Counted from the stretch's first letter, positions 21,174 through 33,197 are shown. The stretch: DNA of 64,000 bases from Cornus controversa (GCA_026545225.1 CM048849.1:44602336-44666335), one strand, 5' to 3'. Notes: generated by a model not told the origin, from the sequence alone. A program made the numbers and translations.

Positions 21174-21937
21174 TGTAATACCCCGCTCCAACACATGGTA
21201 TGATATTGTCCGCTTTGGGCCTGAGCCCGCACGGTTTTGCTCTTGGGTTTTACCCCAAAAGGCCTCATACCATTTGAAGAGAACATACTACATATAAGCA
21301 CATCCCCTTTTCCACACCCAGGCGATGTGGGATTGAGCACCCTGTACCCTGTCAGTGTGGTAGCTCAGCCCAGTGTCTATCTTCGCACCTGCCCACTCAC
21401 ACCCGTCCACAAGGGTTACTACAATCCACCCCTTTACGAGGCCTAACGTCTTCGTCGGCACACTTCCGGCTGGGTTCAGGCTCTGATACCAACTGTAATA
21501 CCCCGCTCCAACATATGGTATGATATTGTCCGCTTTGGGCCTTCCTAAAACTAATTAAAATCAAATTAATAATAAAAATAGCAATAATAATATAATTACA
21601 ACCCTAGGCCCATCATTTTAAACATAACCTTAGCCCACTCATCCTAGCCCAAATTCCTCCCTAGCCTAACCCAAAACATTTAAATAAAATAACACACAAT
21701 TAATTACAATTCACAAAAAAATAAATAGAGAAATTTAAATGAAATGAATTGAATCTATAAAACCTAAGCAATCCACATAAAATGATAAGTTGCATATATA
21801 AAAGAAACGCAACTCACCTAAAATGACAATTTATAGAAAAAAAAACATTTCATATGAATTACTAAAATAAAGTAAGAATATAAAGAAATTCAATTTCCTT
21901 TAAAATAATCGACATCTAAATTTTTCGGGGTATTACA
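21174..21937 (-). mobile_element. TRIM-like element with two dissimilar LTRs
   Basis: On the minus strand: a 444-bp 5' LTR (21937-21494) starting TGTAATACCCCGAAAA, the primer-binding site TTGGTATCAGAGCC, a 70-bp internal region ending in a CGTAAAGGGGTGGAT purine tract, and a 250-bp 3' LTR (21423-21174) starting TGTAGTAACCC. Only the terminal 48 bp of the two LTRs are alike. Flanks ATAGT (21169-21173) and ACAGT (21938-21942) fit a 5-bp target duplication with one mismatch. No protein is encoded. The long LTR's extra sequence has a relative at about 52300-52745. Confidence 0.75.
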
Positions 21938-22573
21938 ACAGTGGCGTGTGGTTGAGTATCTTTCATATGGCAGAAGAGGTGGAGGGTATGGAGTTTCGTG
22001 GTGCCAAATCCAAGACTAATTTTCCTTCCCACAACAAAATATGAAAAATATGACTAATTTTCCCTGTCAGAGCGAGAGAAAAAAATTTTGCTCGAAGATA
22101 GTTGCCCTCGTGTGTGGTTTGGGGAGCTTCCATACAGAGGCGTATGCCTCGCTAGCACCAGGAAGTTTCGCAACATGTGTATATTTCTAGATGGCAACAA
22201 GACTGATGTCGAATGTTTAAAATATATACAAATTTTTGGTCTGTAATTTTTTTCTTTTTTTTCCATAAATTCATCAATTTTCATTCGTCAATTTTTTTTT
22301 TCTTCATATTTGTTGTACACATGTTCATTTGTTATATTTATATACATATATGTATATAGATATTGCTATGCCAAGTGCCAACATTGTGCTGAATGTGTTT
22401 GGTCTATAATGATTCGAGTTTGAGATTGAATGATTTTATCTTGTTGTGCTGGTAATTTTATGGATCTAATACAAATTTTGCATATATATTGTACATTGAT
22501 TCACTTAGTATCTCTATTTCATTACCATCACAAATCACAAAGATTGCAACAAGATTGATGTTGTACCGAGAAC

Positions 22574-22578
<5 letters not shown>

Positions 22579-22614
<36 letters not shown>
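22579..22614. repeat. (TA)n microsatellite
   Basis: Uninterrupted TA dinucleotides, about 18 units. Other TA arrays in the window are near 33640-33690, 38092-38134, 40062-40104, 51904-51942 and 60528-60572. Confidence 0.95.
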
Positions 22615-22618
<4 letters not shown>

Positions 22619-23547
22619 AATGTGTACATCTAACATTTTTACACCTTCTTTTGATCTTCAATAACATTATTTCTACGATCTTCTAGAAATTTTTTTTTTC
22701 ATTTTATCGCGTGACAGAGAGAGAAGATGTTTTATTCTCTCTCACTTGTTTAAAGAATTTGAAATGGCATGGCCACATGAGGTTCGATGATAATTTCGGA
22801 TACAAAGCTTCGACGTTTCTATCATTATTCAATAAAATATTATCAACGTAAAGAGAAATAATTATAAAATTACTCCCACTATTCTTTATGTATACACAAT
22901 GATCAAAACAATTTGGCTTGAAGTCAAATTCAGTTATAGCATTATGAAAAGTACAATACCATTGTCTAGAAGATTGTTTTAATCCATAAAGTGATTATTT
23001 AATTTATAATTTCATATACTTCAGGTTGCTTCATAAAAATTTCATCTTCTAACTTGCCATTCAAGAAAGTGGTTTTAATATCCATTTGGTGTAATTCTAA
23101 ATCTAAATAAGCAACTATAGACATTAAAATTCTAATAGAAGTAAACTTAACTACGGGTGAATATGTTTCTTCATAATCAATACCTTCTTTTTGGTAAAGC
23201 CTTTAGCACTAATCTTACTTTATATTTATCTATGATTCCATCTAGCTTTAGTTTCTTCTTTAATACCCATTTGCAACCTCTTTTTACCTTTCGGCAAATC
23301 TACTGACTCCCATATATACTTAATTTTTATTAATTGATTCTAATTCTTCTTTCATAACTTCTTTCCATTTTTGTGAGTCTGGAGAGGACATAGCTTCCGA
23401 AAAAGTTAAAGGATCATCTAATTCTTCTTCATTAATAAATGTGAAAAAGTCTTTCATATGAGATAGTGGTTGTCTTGATTTTCTTATGGTAGAAATGGTA
23501 TCACGAGGATGAGGATTAGGTTGAATTTCTTCTTCAACATGTACACA

Positions 23548-24360
23548 TTATTTCTCTTTTGGTATTTCAAATAAATTCACTAATTTGTTAGGCTTTCTAG
23601 TGTCTATTGAATCTTCTAAAAATGTAGCGTCTCTACTCTCAATGACTCGCACTGAACCATCATTATGATGAATAACAAATCTATATAAAAAAGATGTTTC
23701 TAGGTAGCTAATAAATGTACATTTAATTATTTTAGCATCAAGTTTTCTCCTAGACTTGGTATTAGAATATGAGCATATGAACCCCAAACTTTTAAATGAC
23801 TTAGACTCGATTTTCTACTAGTCCAAAGTTCATATGGTGTCATATTAATTGGTTTCCATATAACTCTACTTGATAAATAAACTTGAATGACTTAACATTG
23901 ACCTAACCATATCAAGTAAGGTTCTATTACGTCTCTCTGCTACCCCGTTTTGTTGCAGTGTACTAGCCATAGCCTTTTGATGTATTATTTCATGGTCAAT
24001 ACAAAATTCATCAAATTTTTCGGATGTATATTCACCTCCCCTATCAGTTCATAAAGCTTTAATTTTTTTTACTACTTGAATTTCTGTTTCATTTTTGTAC
24101 TCTTGAAATTTATCTAAAGCTTCAAATTTTCTATGAAGTAAATATATATATCTATATCTAGAATCATCTATAAATGTAATAAAATATTCCATACCTCTAT
24201 GTGTTTTAATATTTAATGGGGCCACATATATCAGAGTGAATTATGTCGAATAAATCCTTAAACCTTTCAAATTTATCAAATGGCTTTCTAGTCAATTTTT
24301 TCACTGGGGCAAGGTTCACATATATCAAAACTAATATTTAATTGTGGTATTAGACCTACA
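23548..24360 (-). pseudogene. Copia integrase remnants
   Basis: The frame 23787-23548 contains the conserved integrase C-terminal segment G-(F)-I-C-S-Y and K-x-R-x-K-L-D-A-K-I-I-K-C-T-F-I, then IESRDATFLED, the stretch that precedes RT. Upstream on the minus strand (about 23900-24300) fragments of the catalytic core are readable in broken frames. Confidence 0.75.
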
Positions 24361-24399
24361 TCGCTCATTCTTTAAAAAGTATCAATATCATCATTCACA

Positions 24400-25049
24400 T
24401 CACATGCAAGTTCAATATAAGCAGAAGACGAAGCAATGTTATTATTAAAAGCAGAGTCAAGTACATTGAAATGATAAAGCCATCAACCTTAATGCCCCAA
24501 AACAAAATTCTTTCATGTTACCCAACAGACACATTTTGATATCTAAAACGAATTACATAACCTTTCTCGTCAAGGCGTGGCATAGACAAGAGATTTAGCT
24601 GCATGGTAGGTGCATATAACACATGTTAGGTGCATATAACACATAAGTGAGTAAGATAGTGGTTTGTCCAGGCAAATAGAATCTAATGAAATCAATTCCC
24701 AAAACATCATAAAAAGTATTATTACTCATGTAAACACGATGATTGTCATCATTCACTTTTTTTTATCTCGACGAAATTCTCTTTAGTCTTTGTCACATAT
24801 CTCCACGAATTTCTATACCGGTACATTTTATTGACCTTAAATCTTTATTCTTGAAAATGTAAACCCTTAAAGAAGTTTAATTTTTCATGTTAATTAAATT
24901 TGGATTAATTTTTAAAGTTTACAACGTACATATATGCATATGATTTTTTTAAATTTGAAAAACATTAATTCCATAACAATTACACTTAATTTGCAATTTT
25001 TTAATTAAAAAAATTTACAATTTATAAATGCAAATGTTTACAATTTTTC
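24400..25049. other. AT-rich spacer before segmental duplication copy A
   Basis: No gene or transposon end was found. Homology to copy B starts at about 25050 with AAATCCAAATCATATACA. Confidence 0.5.
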
Positions 25050-25389
25050 AAAATCCAAATCATATACAATTAGATCTATTATTTATACAAGTAGAACAGA
25101 TATCCATCCCATGAGAGAAAGTTGCACTTCGTATGCGCAAGAGCTCCTTTTCTCCTTCCAATTCAAGGTCCACCTCAATCTGAGCCTTGCTAAACTGATT
25201 CGATATGTTTCCCTTGCGTCAAAGTGCGAGTTCCTGTAATTAGCTTCTTGTTCTAATTACCCAACAAAAAAAAAAAACAAAGTCTAGGTTTAAACTTAGA
25301 GATCAAAGGTAATAGGAACAAAAGGCGAGCTAATATGGTTAATTGAATTAATGAGAAAATTAAAAAGAATTCTTCAAGATCGACTTTTT

Positions 25390-25835
25390 TATTTTTTATT
25401 TTTTTCCAGTCAATCAAGATACAGACACATATAGATCAACAGATGTGAGCAAAGACAACCGAGATCACAAAAGAAAAAAATCAATTCACAAGATCTCAGA
25501 AGAAAGAAGCCAAAAGCCTCACGGCGGACAAGGAGCGAGGAGCCTCAACCACTGATCCAAAGCTTGATGATCACTCGCACCGTCACCACCAACCGGTGGA
25601 CACGCCACCAAACCTGCACTTGAGTAAATCAAGCCGGACAAAAAAACCCGAACATGAGTAGATCAAGCCGGGACAAGAAAACCTGAACAAGAGAAAATCA
25701 AGTCCGAAAAGAGCAGATCTAGTCGAACAAGAGCCATTCCATTGGGAGAAAAGCACGGCGAAGGCAAATCTAGCCCCGGCCAGTTGGAGGAGGAGGCCGA
25801 GATGCGCCTGCCAACAGGAAAAAAAAAAAAAACGG
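25390..25835 (+). mobile_element. Unclassified insertion ending in poly(A)
   Basis: Relative to copy B (35590-35720) this stretch is replaced by about 440 bp of less AT-rich sequence with a loosely repeated CAAGCCGGACAAGAAAACC phrase. It ends in a run of A (25819-25834) directly before homology resumes at GGCTCGATTCATATGC. The tail suggests a retroposed (SINE-like or processed) sequence on the plus strand. No source gene was recognised and no target duplication was found. Confidence 0.4.
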
Positions 25836-26542
25836 CTCGATTCATATGCAACCCCACGTATGTGTGAGTAATAATTCAAATCCGACATTACGTAACCTAA
25901 TTTTTTAGTTTTGTTTATTATTCTTCTAATTATAAATATAACCCATCCTAAATCATGTCAGAAAGATGCAGTTATTTAGTGTATTTTTTTTTCCTCAATT
26001 GAAGTTTAATATTAGGATGAAAATTTATGACGTTCTTGAGATTTGTCATATTATTGGCTGGAACTTTTTGTTAAATGATGAATAACCTCTTTTTAGATTT
26101 TTCCAAAATACTTTCTAAATGCCGAAACTACCTTTAATACTAAAATGACGTTTTAACTAATTATGCTTAGACAATATTACCCTTAAACTCTTTTTTTCCC
26201 CAAAATTAACATTTGTTTTTTTAAGAACGGTCAGACAACAACCACAATGTCACAGAGATTGAAGATGAAGAGCGGACACCGGAAGAGAAGCTCGAGCCAC
26301 ACAATACCCATAAAGAAATTGGGCTTCTCGTCGACCAAGTAATCGCCATACTCGCGTGTTCGATCCCCTCTCACGACCCAACAATTACAGGTCATTGTTT
26401 GACCCTCTAAACACTATCAAATCCACATAAGCTCCATGTTAATCAATTTCCCATGTATCAATCTATTTTTAAAAACCCAAAATCATTCCAAATCATGTCC
26501 TAACCTAACCGCTTGAATCCATGGAAACTCAGAAAGACTTGC

Positions 26543-27675
26543 TGTAAATAGTTAGAATGAGTTCTGTTATGAGGAATGACTATCACAGGACTGAGTTGTA
26601 AGAACTGAATAGGATTAAGCTGATGAAGTAACCAGGAAACAATAATAGGAATGTGAGTTGGGTGCTAGATGGGAGAGAGAAAGCAAGAGTGATTCGGAGA
26701 GGGAGGGGGCACCGGAATGATCCACATGTCACCATGCCATGGGGTATTTATAGACCTCAGGCATGGGGCTTATGACAGCTGTCATCCTACGTGGCACTTG
26801 GCCGCGTATCCCTTCCTTCACCACTCCCGGTTGTAACCATGAGCCTATACCCCACGCGGGCTTGGTCATACCCGCGAGAAACATTGTGATGGTGCCCACG
26901 CAGAGTCACACTAGCACAACTTTAGATGCTCATGGCCCAACGAGCCTTTCTCTCAATCCTCCATACCACACTCGACCCACCTTCCCGCCTGGGACCATGA
27001 CGCCATATGCTTCATTATAACACCATGATCGCCCAGACCATATCACAGCCTGTATCTGTGCCTAAAATGGTCTGTGGGACACCGTAGCCTCATACTAATT
27101 CCCACTCCTCAATGCTAGAAGTAACGTCGCGACAAGTTACTTTCCATATTGAAGAGAGGAATTAATAGTCCTCTACATAGCCCCTGTTACAAGGATAACC
27201 ACTCGGGATTGTGAGCTGGTTAAGCCACACAATAGTCCATTCATCCATGGTTCCTTGTAACCCTGAGAGTATGCCATATTTATTAATTTAGAAGTGTTTC
27301 ATAGAATCATACTCCTTTCAGAGTTGGTCCTAGAAAACACAATCTAATTACCAAACATAACATGCCCGTCAGAGAGGATTGCCCCCAATCTTCTCACTCC
27401 CTGTGCTTCTGTATGCTTTGCTAACCCCCCCATGGGGATTGAGGATTCCTTTTATGTAAATACCCCTACGCGGGAAGAGGATCATCCCTCCGCGAGGATG
27501 GGTTGACCCTGCGCGGGGGGATGCTGCCCGCGCATGGGTTAACCACGCGGGTGCGTGGCCCCCGCGGGATTATCCCACACGCGGGGAGAATGCCTCCGCG
27601 TGAGGTCTATGTATATATGAGGGTTCCTGTCCCATTCCTTCCTTCTTTCCTTGCTCTGTAATGTACTTATCCACA
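26543..27675. mobile_element. Solo LTR in copy A, CTTGC target duplication
   Basis: The 1133-bp block has TG...CA ends (TGTAAATAGTTAGAATG at the left, TAATGTACTTATCCACA at the right) and the exact duplication CTTGC at 26538-26542 and 27676-27680. Copy B has the uninterrupted site (AGAAAGACTTGGAACTC near 36550). It lacks coding sequence. The interior is GC-rich around 27480-27600, with several CGCGGG motifs, followed by a TATATATGAGGG promoter-like stretch at 27610. Confidence 0.9.
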
Positions 27676-27986
27676 CTTGCAACTTTCCCTTTCGCTATTA
27701 ACCCCAACCTCCATCCATTTAAGTATTTAACCCGAAACTTAGCCAAACATGGATCTAAACTGTTTTGCAGATTGGATACCCAGCTAACGACATATGGGGT
27801 TAAAAAAAAAAGTAATTCATTATTTGTTTTGAATTTGAATGATTTCTGTTTGCTACTCCGTATGATATTATATATATATATATATATTTGTTTGGAACTC
27901 TAACGTGGACTAACTTTGCATCGCCACAAAGGTCTTTTCCAATTTAAATAGTTGACACATGGCATTAAATGGATTCATATCATTTT

Positions 27987-28016
27987 ATAATTGTAATTGT
28001 AATTGTAATTGTAATT
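27987..28016. repeat. (TTGTAA)n short tandem repeat
   Basis: Four to five tandem copies of TTGTAA in copy A. The corresponding site in copy B (36882-36895) has only about two, so the repeat expanded after the copies separated. Confidence 0.85.
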
Positions 28017-28307
28017 CAAACTGTGGTCATGGCTTGAATACATGGGTCATCCATTGTATATGTATAAAGACTGTGGATGACAATTTTGTCCCATGTCTTT
28101 TGTAGGGATAGGTTTGTAAAAAAAAAAAAAAAAAAAGGTATAATTCGAATACCGGATATGTTCCGTATTTATAGAGACCTCTCCTGTACTCGTTTGTCGA
28201 TACATTTAATTATTATAAATATATTTTTACATACATATATTATATACTTCTTAAAAAATTTAACTTATATCTAATCTAACATTTTATTCTCTCACAAAGT
28301 CACAAAT

Positions 28308-29195
28308 TGATATTAAAGAAGGAAGGAAACAAGAAGGGCAAAGCCTAGAGCAAAAACAACACAAGCCCAAAGGCTCCCAGAAAGGCAAAGCCCAAAGCTA
28401 AAACTGAACAAGCCCAAAGGCCTGACCCAACAACACACTAAGACTCATCACCGTAGCAGCAAAGGCAAGCTACAGCTAAGTTGCAGAAACAGAAACAAAC
28501 ATAGAGCTAGGAAGACTCCAGGCGTCTGCAATGATTCTGGAGCTTCTACCATCCTGAAATTTAATAGATAACAGTCGAAGGCGCACATTGTCGAAGATGA
28601 TCTTCTGGGTCTTCTCCGAAGAGCAACATATCCCAAAAAATGTACGATTATTCCTTTCCTTCCAAATGAAATAAATACATGCATTCAAGCATAGCTTAAA
28701 GGTAAAGGCATTGCATAATTTGGTATTAAGGCACCAAAGAGAAGCAATCGAATTAGAAATTGAGTGCAAATCCATATCACCATAGTATATGCTACATTTG
28801 TATTGGAAGAATTGCTAAATTCGAGACGAGTATGGGCAGTTGAAAAAAAGATAACTGTGAGTCTCAGCTTCAATTTGGCAAAGAGAGCAAATATTGGGTG
28901 AATGCAACTGAACCATACTTTTATGGTCTCTGGTTTTGAGTCTTGAGTGGAAAGCCAACCAAGAGATGAAGGAATGACGAGGGATGTAATTGCGAAACCA
29001 AATGGTGTGTGACCATGTGGTAATTGGGGATGGAGGAAAAAGGGCTTAATACGTATATATGATTCAGACTGAAAGAGCCTGAAAGGGAAAGAATCCAACA
29101 AGGCTTATCATTAGAGAAGGATCAAATAGAAGGAAGTTGCTCCGAGTTGCTGATGGAAGAAACCATTTCAAAAAATAAATGGGGAATTCGTCACT
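28308..29195 (-). mobile_element. 5'-truncated LINE tail inserted in copy A
   Basis: Copy B lacks this block between CACAAAT and TTGTATTAAG (near 37125). Minus-strand frames show the C-terminal part of a plant L1 ORF2: a broken zf-RVT region (29101-28685) and CLNACIYFIWKERNNRTFF (28775-28476), a typical last segment. The family differs from the LINE at 13800-20206. Its 3' end at about 28310 reads CTTTAATATCAA without a long poly(A). Confidence 0.85.
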
Positions 29196-30213
29196 GGTTG
29201 TATTAAGCTTTGTTTTTATTTTTATTTTTTGGTTGTATTAAGTCTTCTTTCATTGTTGGATCATACTTGTTACTGAGCTCTTTAATTGTGGGATGTAGTT
29301 TCTGTAATAGGTTGTCAAAAATTGTCAATTTACTTCTTAAACAAGGGTTATATTGCTTTAAATTTAATAGTATCAAACTTGGTAATGGCCACTGTATCTT
29401 TTGAAAATATGAATTTTGGTTGATATTTTGATGTGGTTACAAATCTACAGGACGAGAACAAGGTGAGTTTACTCCCAACGGAGCGGAGACTGGTTTTGAA
29501 ATCTTGCCATATCCCAAACCTGTGACGGGTTTGTATTGAATGCAGCGGGTGAGAATGGATTTAGACAAACTCGTGTTATATCCGCCCCATTACCATCTCT
29601 AATAAACACAACATATCAGAAAGGGTATGAATGTAAATTGATATTTTTTATAAATGACATCAACCTACACATCAATTTTTTAAACTTTAGTGAGGGCAAA
29701 ATAGAAATTTAATAAATGATTAACTTGTGACGAGAACAACATGGGCCCAACAACAAATAAAGAGGCCACAGACCGAAAGAAAGACCCAACGACAAACAAA
29801 ACATGCCACAAAATGAAACAAGGCCTAAGAAAAGCCTAAAGAGCAAAGACTAGAAAAACAACAACTAAGCCCAATTATAAAACATAGCTGAACCTAGACT
29901 CCAATGAGATGCAACCAAAAATCGAAATATAGTGCCAACTGCTTTTGTATCTCTTTTTTTATTTTGGGCCCACATATCATAGATATTTTCCTAGATGATA
30001 CTTCTAGTTTTAGTCCTAGTAATTATAACAATTATTTCGCACAAGGTCGGAGTGGGGAGACGACCTTTATGAGTTTCAGGAATTAAAAATTTTTCTATAG
30101 TAAATTATAACATTAATGGAAGGAAAAAGGGAGGGATGGATGAGACCATTCTTAGGGAAGGGATTGTGTTTCTTTCCTTTTTTGTTTAGTAGGATGAAAG
30201 AGATAGTAGAAAT

Positions 30214-30808
30214 TAGGGCTACAACTCGAACGGATTGGGTGGCTTAGAGGTATAACTCGGGCTCAACCCTATATATGAAATGTTCAACCATAACCCTACT
30301 TCCAACCTTAGCCCAACTCATCCTTAAATTTTTAAATTTGGATTTTCAACTCAGGTTAAAAAGTCAGGTTAATTCAGATTATCTATATCACTAATCTCCA
30401 TATTGAAAATTTCAAGTGATCTTTAATAAATTTCACATTAGATTACTCTTAAACACACAAAAAATTAAGAACTTAATGCAAATTACAAAAAAAAAATTAG
30501 GAAATTAATTATGCAAACTGTTAACATACATTAAATTAAGATTTAAATAAAGGAAGTTGAAAAGAAAATTATTATCATAATTTGAATATTATATACAATA
30601 TATTTAAAATAAAAAATATATATATAAATAATATTACAAATCAGTTCAAGTTAGGCTCAAGTTGTTGGCACCTTAACCCAAGCTTAACCCTAATTAAGTT
30701 TGGGTTGAGATTTTTCAACCCAAACTCAACTCTAATTGTAAAAATAGCTGCCCAAGTTTGTAAAAAATCGGGTTGAGTATGGGTTGCCCAATCCAAGTTG
30801 CACCCTTA
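30214..30808. mobile_element. hAT-type non-autonomous element in copy A
   Basis: The 595-bp element starts TAGGGCTACAACTCG and ends AAGTTGCACCCTTA, imperfect inverted repeats of the TAGGGxTGCAA hAT type. The exact 8-bp duplication GTAGAAAT lies at 30206-30213 and 30809-30816. The interior is made of AACCC/GGGTT-rich phrases (GGGTTGAGTATGGGTTGCCC). Copy B has an empty site near 38530. Confidence 0.88.
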
Positions 30809-31433
30809 GTAGAAATGATTGATAGAGTGACAACTTTTTTTTGTTAGGTTGAAAGGAATGAAAGAAGAGTTTTTATATACTTTTACCAATATACCCTCAT
30901 CAATTTAGGAGAAAAAGTAAATTTTACTAAATTCACTTGGAAGTTATGATATTGGAAGAAACTTATTGAAAGATCGAGTTAATTACATGCTATACTTTCA
31001 GACAATTATCGTTTTTAATGTCAAAGTTGTAGTTTTTGACATAATGATTCATAAAAATTGAGATAGATTAATGAAAAATTTACCTTTGTGATCCTAAAAA
31101 ATTGTAACAAAATATTATTTTTAAAATTTGGTAATCAATTTAGTATTAAATTAGGTATTGAAATTCTTTAATCAATTCAGGGTTAAAATAGATATTTCAT
31201 AATTTTAGGTCAGCTTCAAATTCTTTTCTTCCTCTCTTTCGCCCAATTTTGGGGGATACAAAATCATCGGTTAGCAAGGATGCGCCATCCCTCTTATCTT
31301 CCTCCCCATCTTCCCTTCCTTTCAACCAAACATGACAAATCTCATCCATCCCTCCACAATCCATCCCTCCAACCAAACATAGCATAAATAAATTGTCCAC
31401 ATTAAATTGTCCCTGTAGTCTATTTCAGATAAT

Positions 31434-31613
31434 AGCTATGATACACTTCATGAAAATATTTCATGAATTTTTATCTTGAATAATGTGGCAATTAAATGGT
31501 GAGTTAGTATTGATGGGATTTCCATCATACACGGAATCTCAATGGTACTATCACCTGTCACATTATTCATGAAGGCAATTCATGATAAAATTTTATGACG
31601 TTTAGCATTTCCC
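31434..31613. mobile_element. Mutator-type MITE in copy A
   Basis: The 180-bp palindromic element (arms around TTCATGAATAATGTGACA) has an exact 10-bp duplication TTCAGATAAT at 31424-31433 and 31614-31623. The empty site is present once in copies B (near 39150) and C. A related, more symmetrical copy is at 54854-55069. A 9-10-bp target duplication points to the Mutator superfamily. Confidence 0.88.
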
Positions 31614-32005
31614 TTCAGATAATTGCTGTTACTTAGTACTCCCAATTAGCTAATACCAAAGGTCATAGGGCTAACAAAACAAGGCAAGAAGCTTAATTAG
31701 TTCGGAATCAAATTAGCTCTTAATTTTAACTCTTCTGTTTTACTTCTTTCCACCTCCTAAGCTATCTTTTATGGACATCGAATAATGTAAAAATGCAAAA
31801 AAAATATATTGCTATTGGATGACCAAAGGATACTTTTTGATTCATATTATTTATTTTGATGATCCCTTATATATAGATCATCATATATCAATACAAGTAG
31901 TCGAAGATACGTATAGGAAAGTATCAATAAGAACCTAAACAAATTAAGTTCAGACTACTCTTTATTTCCCAAAAAAAAAAAACTAGAAGAACTTTAATGT
32001 ATGAC

Positions 32006-32119
32006 CTAGCAGTAGAGATCATCGCCAGGCGTGACACCAATTTTGCTACAGTAATCCAAGTAATACCGTACACGAGAATTAACAGCGTCAGGGTTTCCAC
32101 CATTACATTCAATACTATT
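32006..32119 (-). pseudogene. Truncated class IV chitinase, last 37 codons
   Basis: On the minus strand this encodes the C-terminus corresponding to residues 234-270 of the intact copies ([19 protein letters not shown]..., ending GDDLYC and TAG), with one visible substitution (Ala to Asp in the final GDALYC). Homology stops abruptly at 32119, inside what is exon 2. The rest of exon 2, the intron, exon 1 and the promoter are missing. It marks the breakpoint of copy A. Confidence 0.93.
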
Positions 32120-32640
32120 ATATGTGGAAATTTTTATACAAAAAATCAATATATTTTATTTAAAAAAAATAAAATATGGATGATATGGCAGAAACTTTCG
32201 AGGCCTTTTTCTCATTCATCATTGAGTTTTGGTGCATGAAAATTATATGAAAATATTCTTTGTTTCATAAGATTTCCATTTATATATTATTTGCAATTTT
32301 TCGATGTCTAGTTTGTGAGATATTCATCCGAGAAGTTTTGGGTCGAAAATAAGTGTTAAATGAAAAAATATAGCAGTTTTTTTTTATGTTTCAATCTCAC
32401 CGAGAGAGAGTGTAATTCACCCCCATAGTTAGGAAGCTCGGAATACACCAGCAGAAGCACCATTTTGTTTACAACAGTGAGACGATAACAGTGGTGGTCT
32501 CGGAAGTGCAAAAAGCCACTGGGAAGGCGGTGCGTGTGGCCCACGTGCCTCCAAGTGCGGTGACACACTTTGATAATATAAAAAATTCGCCCACTTGCGC
32601 CTAGTGGCGTGTAGGGGAGCGTGAGATCTCTGCAGGGCTC
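32120..32640. other. Unique spacer after copy A
   Basis: No gene was recognised. A minus-strand frame of 114 codons (32356-32700) runs into the MITE to its right, has no known domain, and is rejected. Confidence 0.4.
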
Positions 32641-32648
32641 CGTTTGGG

Positions 32649-32841
32649 GAGTAGATATTGGGTGAGCCGGGTATACCATGTCATTTGTATACCAAGCCAA
32701 TTAAAATGCATCATTCAAGTTGGTTGAGAGTAGTTGTTAATGTAAGTGGGACCCATTCATTGAACATTTCATTGAATGATGCATTTTAATTGGCTTGGTA
32801 TACAAATGACATGGTATACCCGGCTCACTCAATATCTACTC
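32649..32841. mobile_element. Mutator-type MITE with about 70-bp inverted repeats
   Basis: The 193-bp element has near-perfect inverted repeats (GAGTAGATATTGGGTGAGCC at the left, GGCTCACTCAATATCTACTC at the right, continuing inward through GGGTATACCATGTCATTTG). An exact 9-bp duplication CCGTTTGGG lies at 32640-32648 and 32842-32850. Nine bases is the Mutator hallmark. There is no coding capacity. The strong hairpin suggests a recent insertion. Confidence 0.93.
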
Positions 32842-33197
32842 CCGTTTGGGACGCTGTTTTTTCTAGTAGGTTTGAATTTTACAAATTTGTATATTTGCAA
32901 AAAAATTTCTAAAACAAAATTTTTTGTTTGCAAATTTCATTTGATAAAATTATAAAATTCCAAAGGAAAAATACTTTATTGTGCCCGTGAAAGACGCGTA
33001 AGGATCTGTTTGGTGATCCGATTCGTGGTGTTTATGTTCCTAGAAGCTTTATCCTATTTTTTTTGGAAATTTGCAATTATTGACATTAAATTAATAAGTA
33101 ATTGCATTGGGTTTTATATGGATCATTTTTTTTTATTACTTATTGAATTGATCCATTATATGTGAAGACCCAATTCCTACTCCTATTGTGGTGAGTA

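Larger units (their letters stand above)
20207..24400 (-). mobile_element. Second Copia element, main part, with a TRIM-bearing insertion in RT
   Basis: Minus-strand Copia remnants run from integrase (about 24360-23800) through the integrase C-terminus and linker (23787-23548), RT N-terminus (about 23400-22795) and RT C-terminus (20978-20691) to RNase H (20713-20207). Sequence from about 20990 to 22790 does not belong to the polyprotein and holds a TRIM-like element. The last codons of the element are at 13721-13799, on the other side of the LINE. Several stops and frame changes are present. Confidence 0.88.
25050..32119. repeat. Segmental duplication copy A (direct repeat of 35279-39660)
   Basis: Starting from AAATCCAAATCATATACA this 7.1-kb block aligns in the same orientation with the block starting at 35279, down to the chitinase 3' end (breakpoint ATTCAATACTATT at 32107-32119). 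Divergence by eye is around 5-10%, and A carries several private insertions (25390-25835, 26543-27675, 28308-29195, 30214-30808, 31434-31613). Copy B carries a private hAT-type element that is absent here. The copy is also homologous, inverted, to 60960-64000. Confidence 0.92.

Noticed and set aside
21122..21446. Frames of 69-132 codons recurring at 21237, 43594, 43913, 56763 and 57085
   Set aside because: They are translations of the TRIM LTR, recurring only because the element recurs; TRIMs encode no protein.
32356..32700. 114-codon minus-strand frame after copy A
   Set aside because: It crosses the left boundary and target duplication of the MITE at 32649, so its first 17 codons come from the transposon; no domain found.
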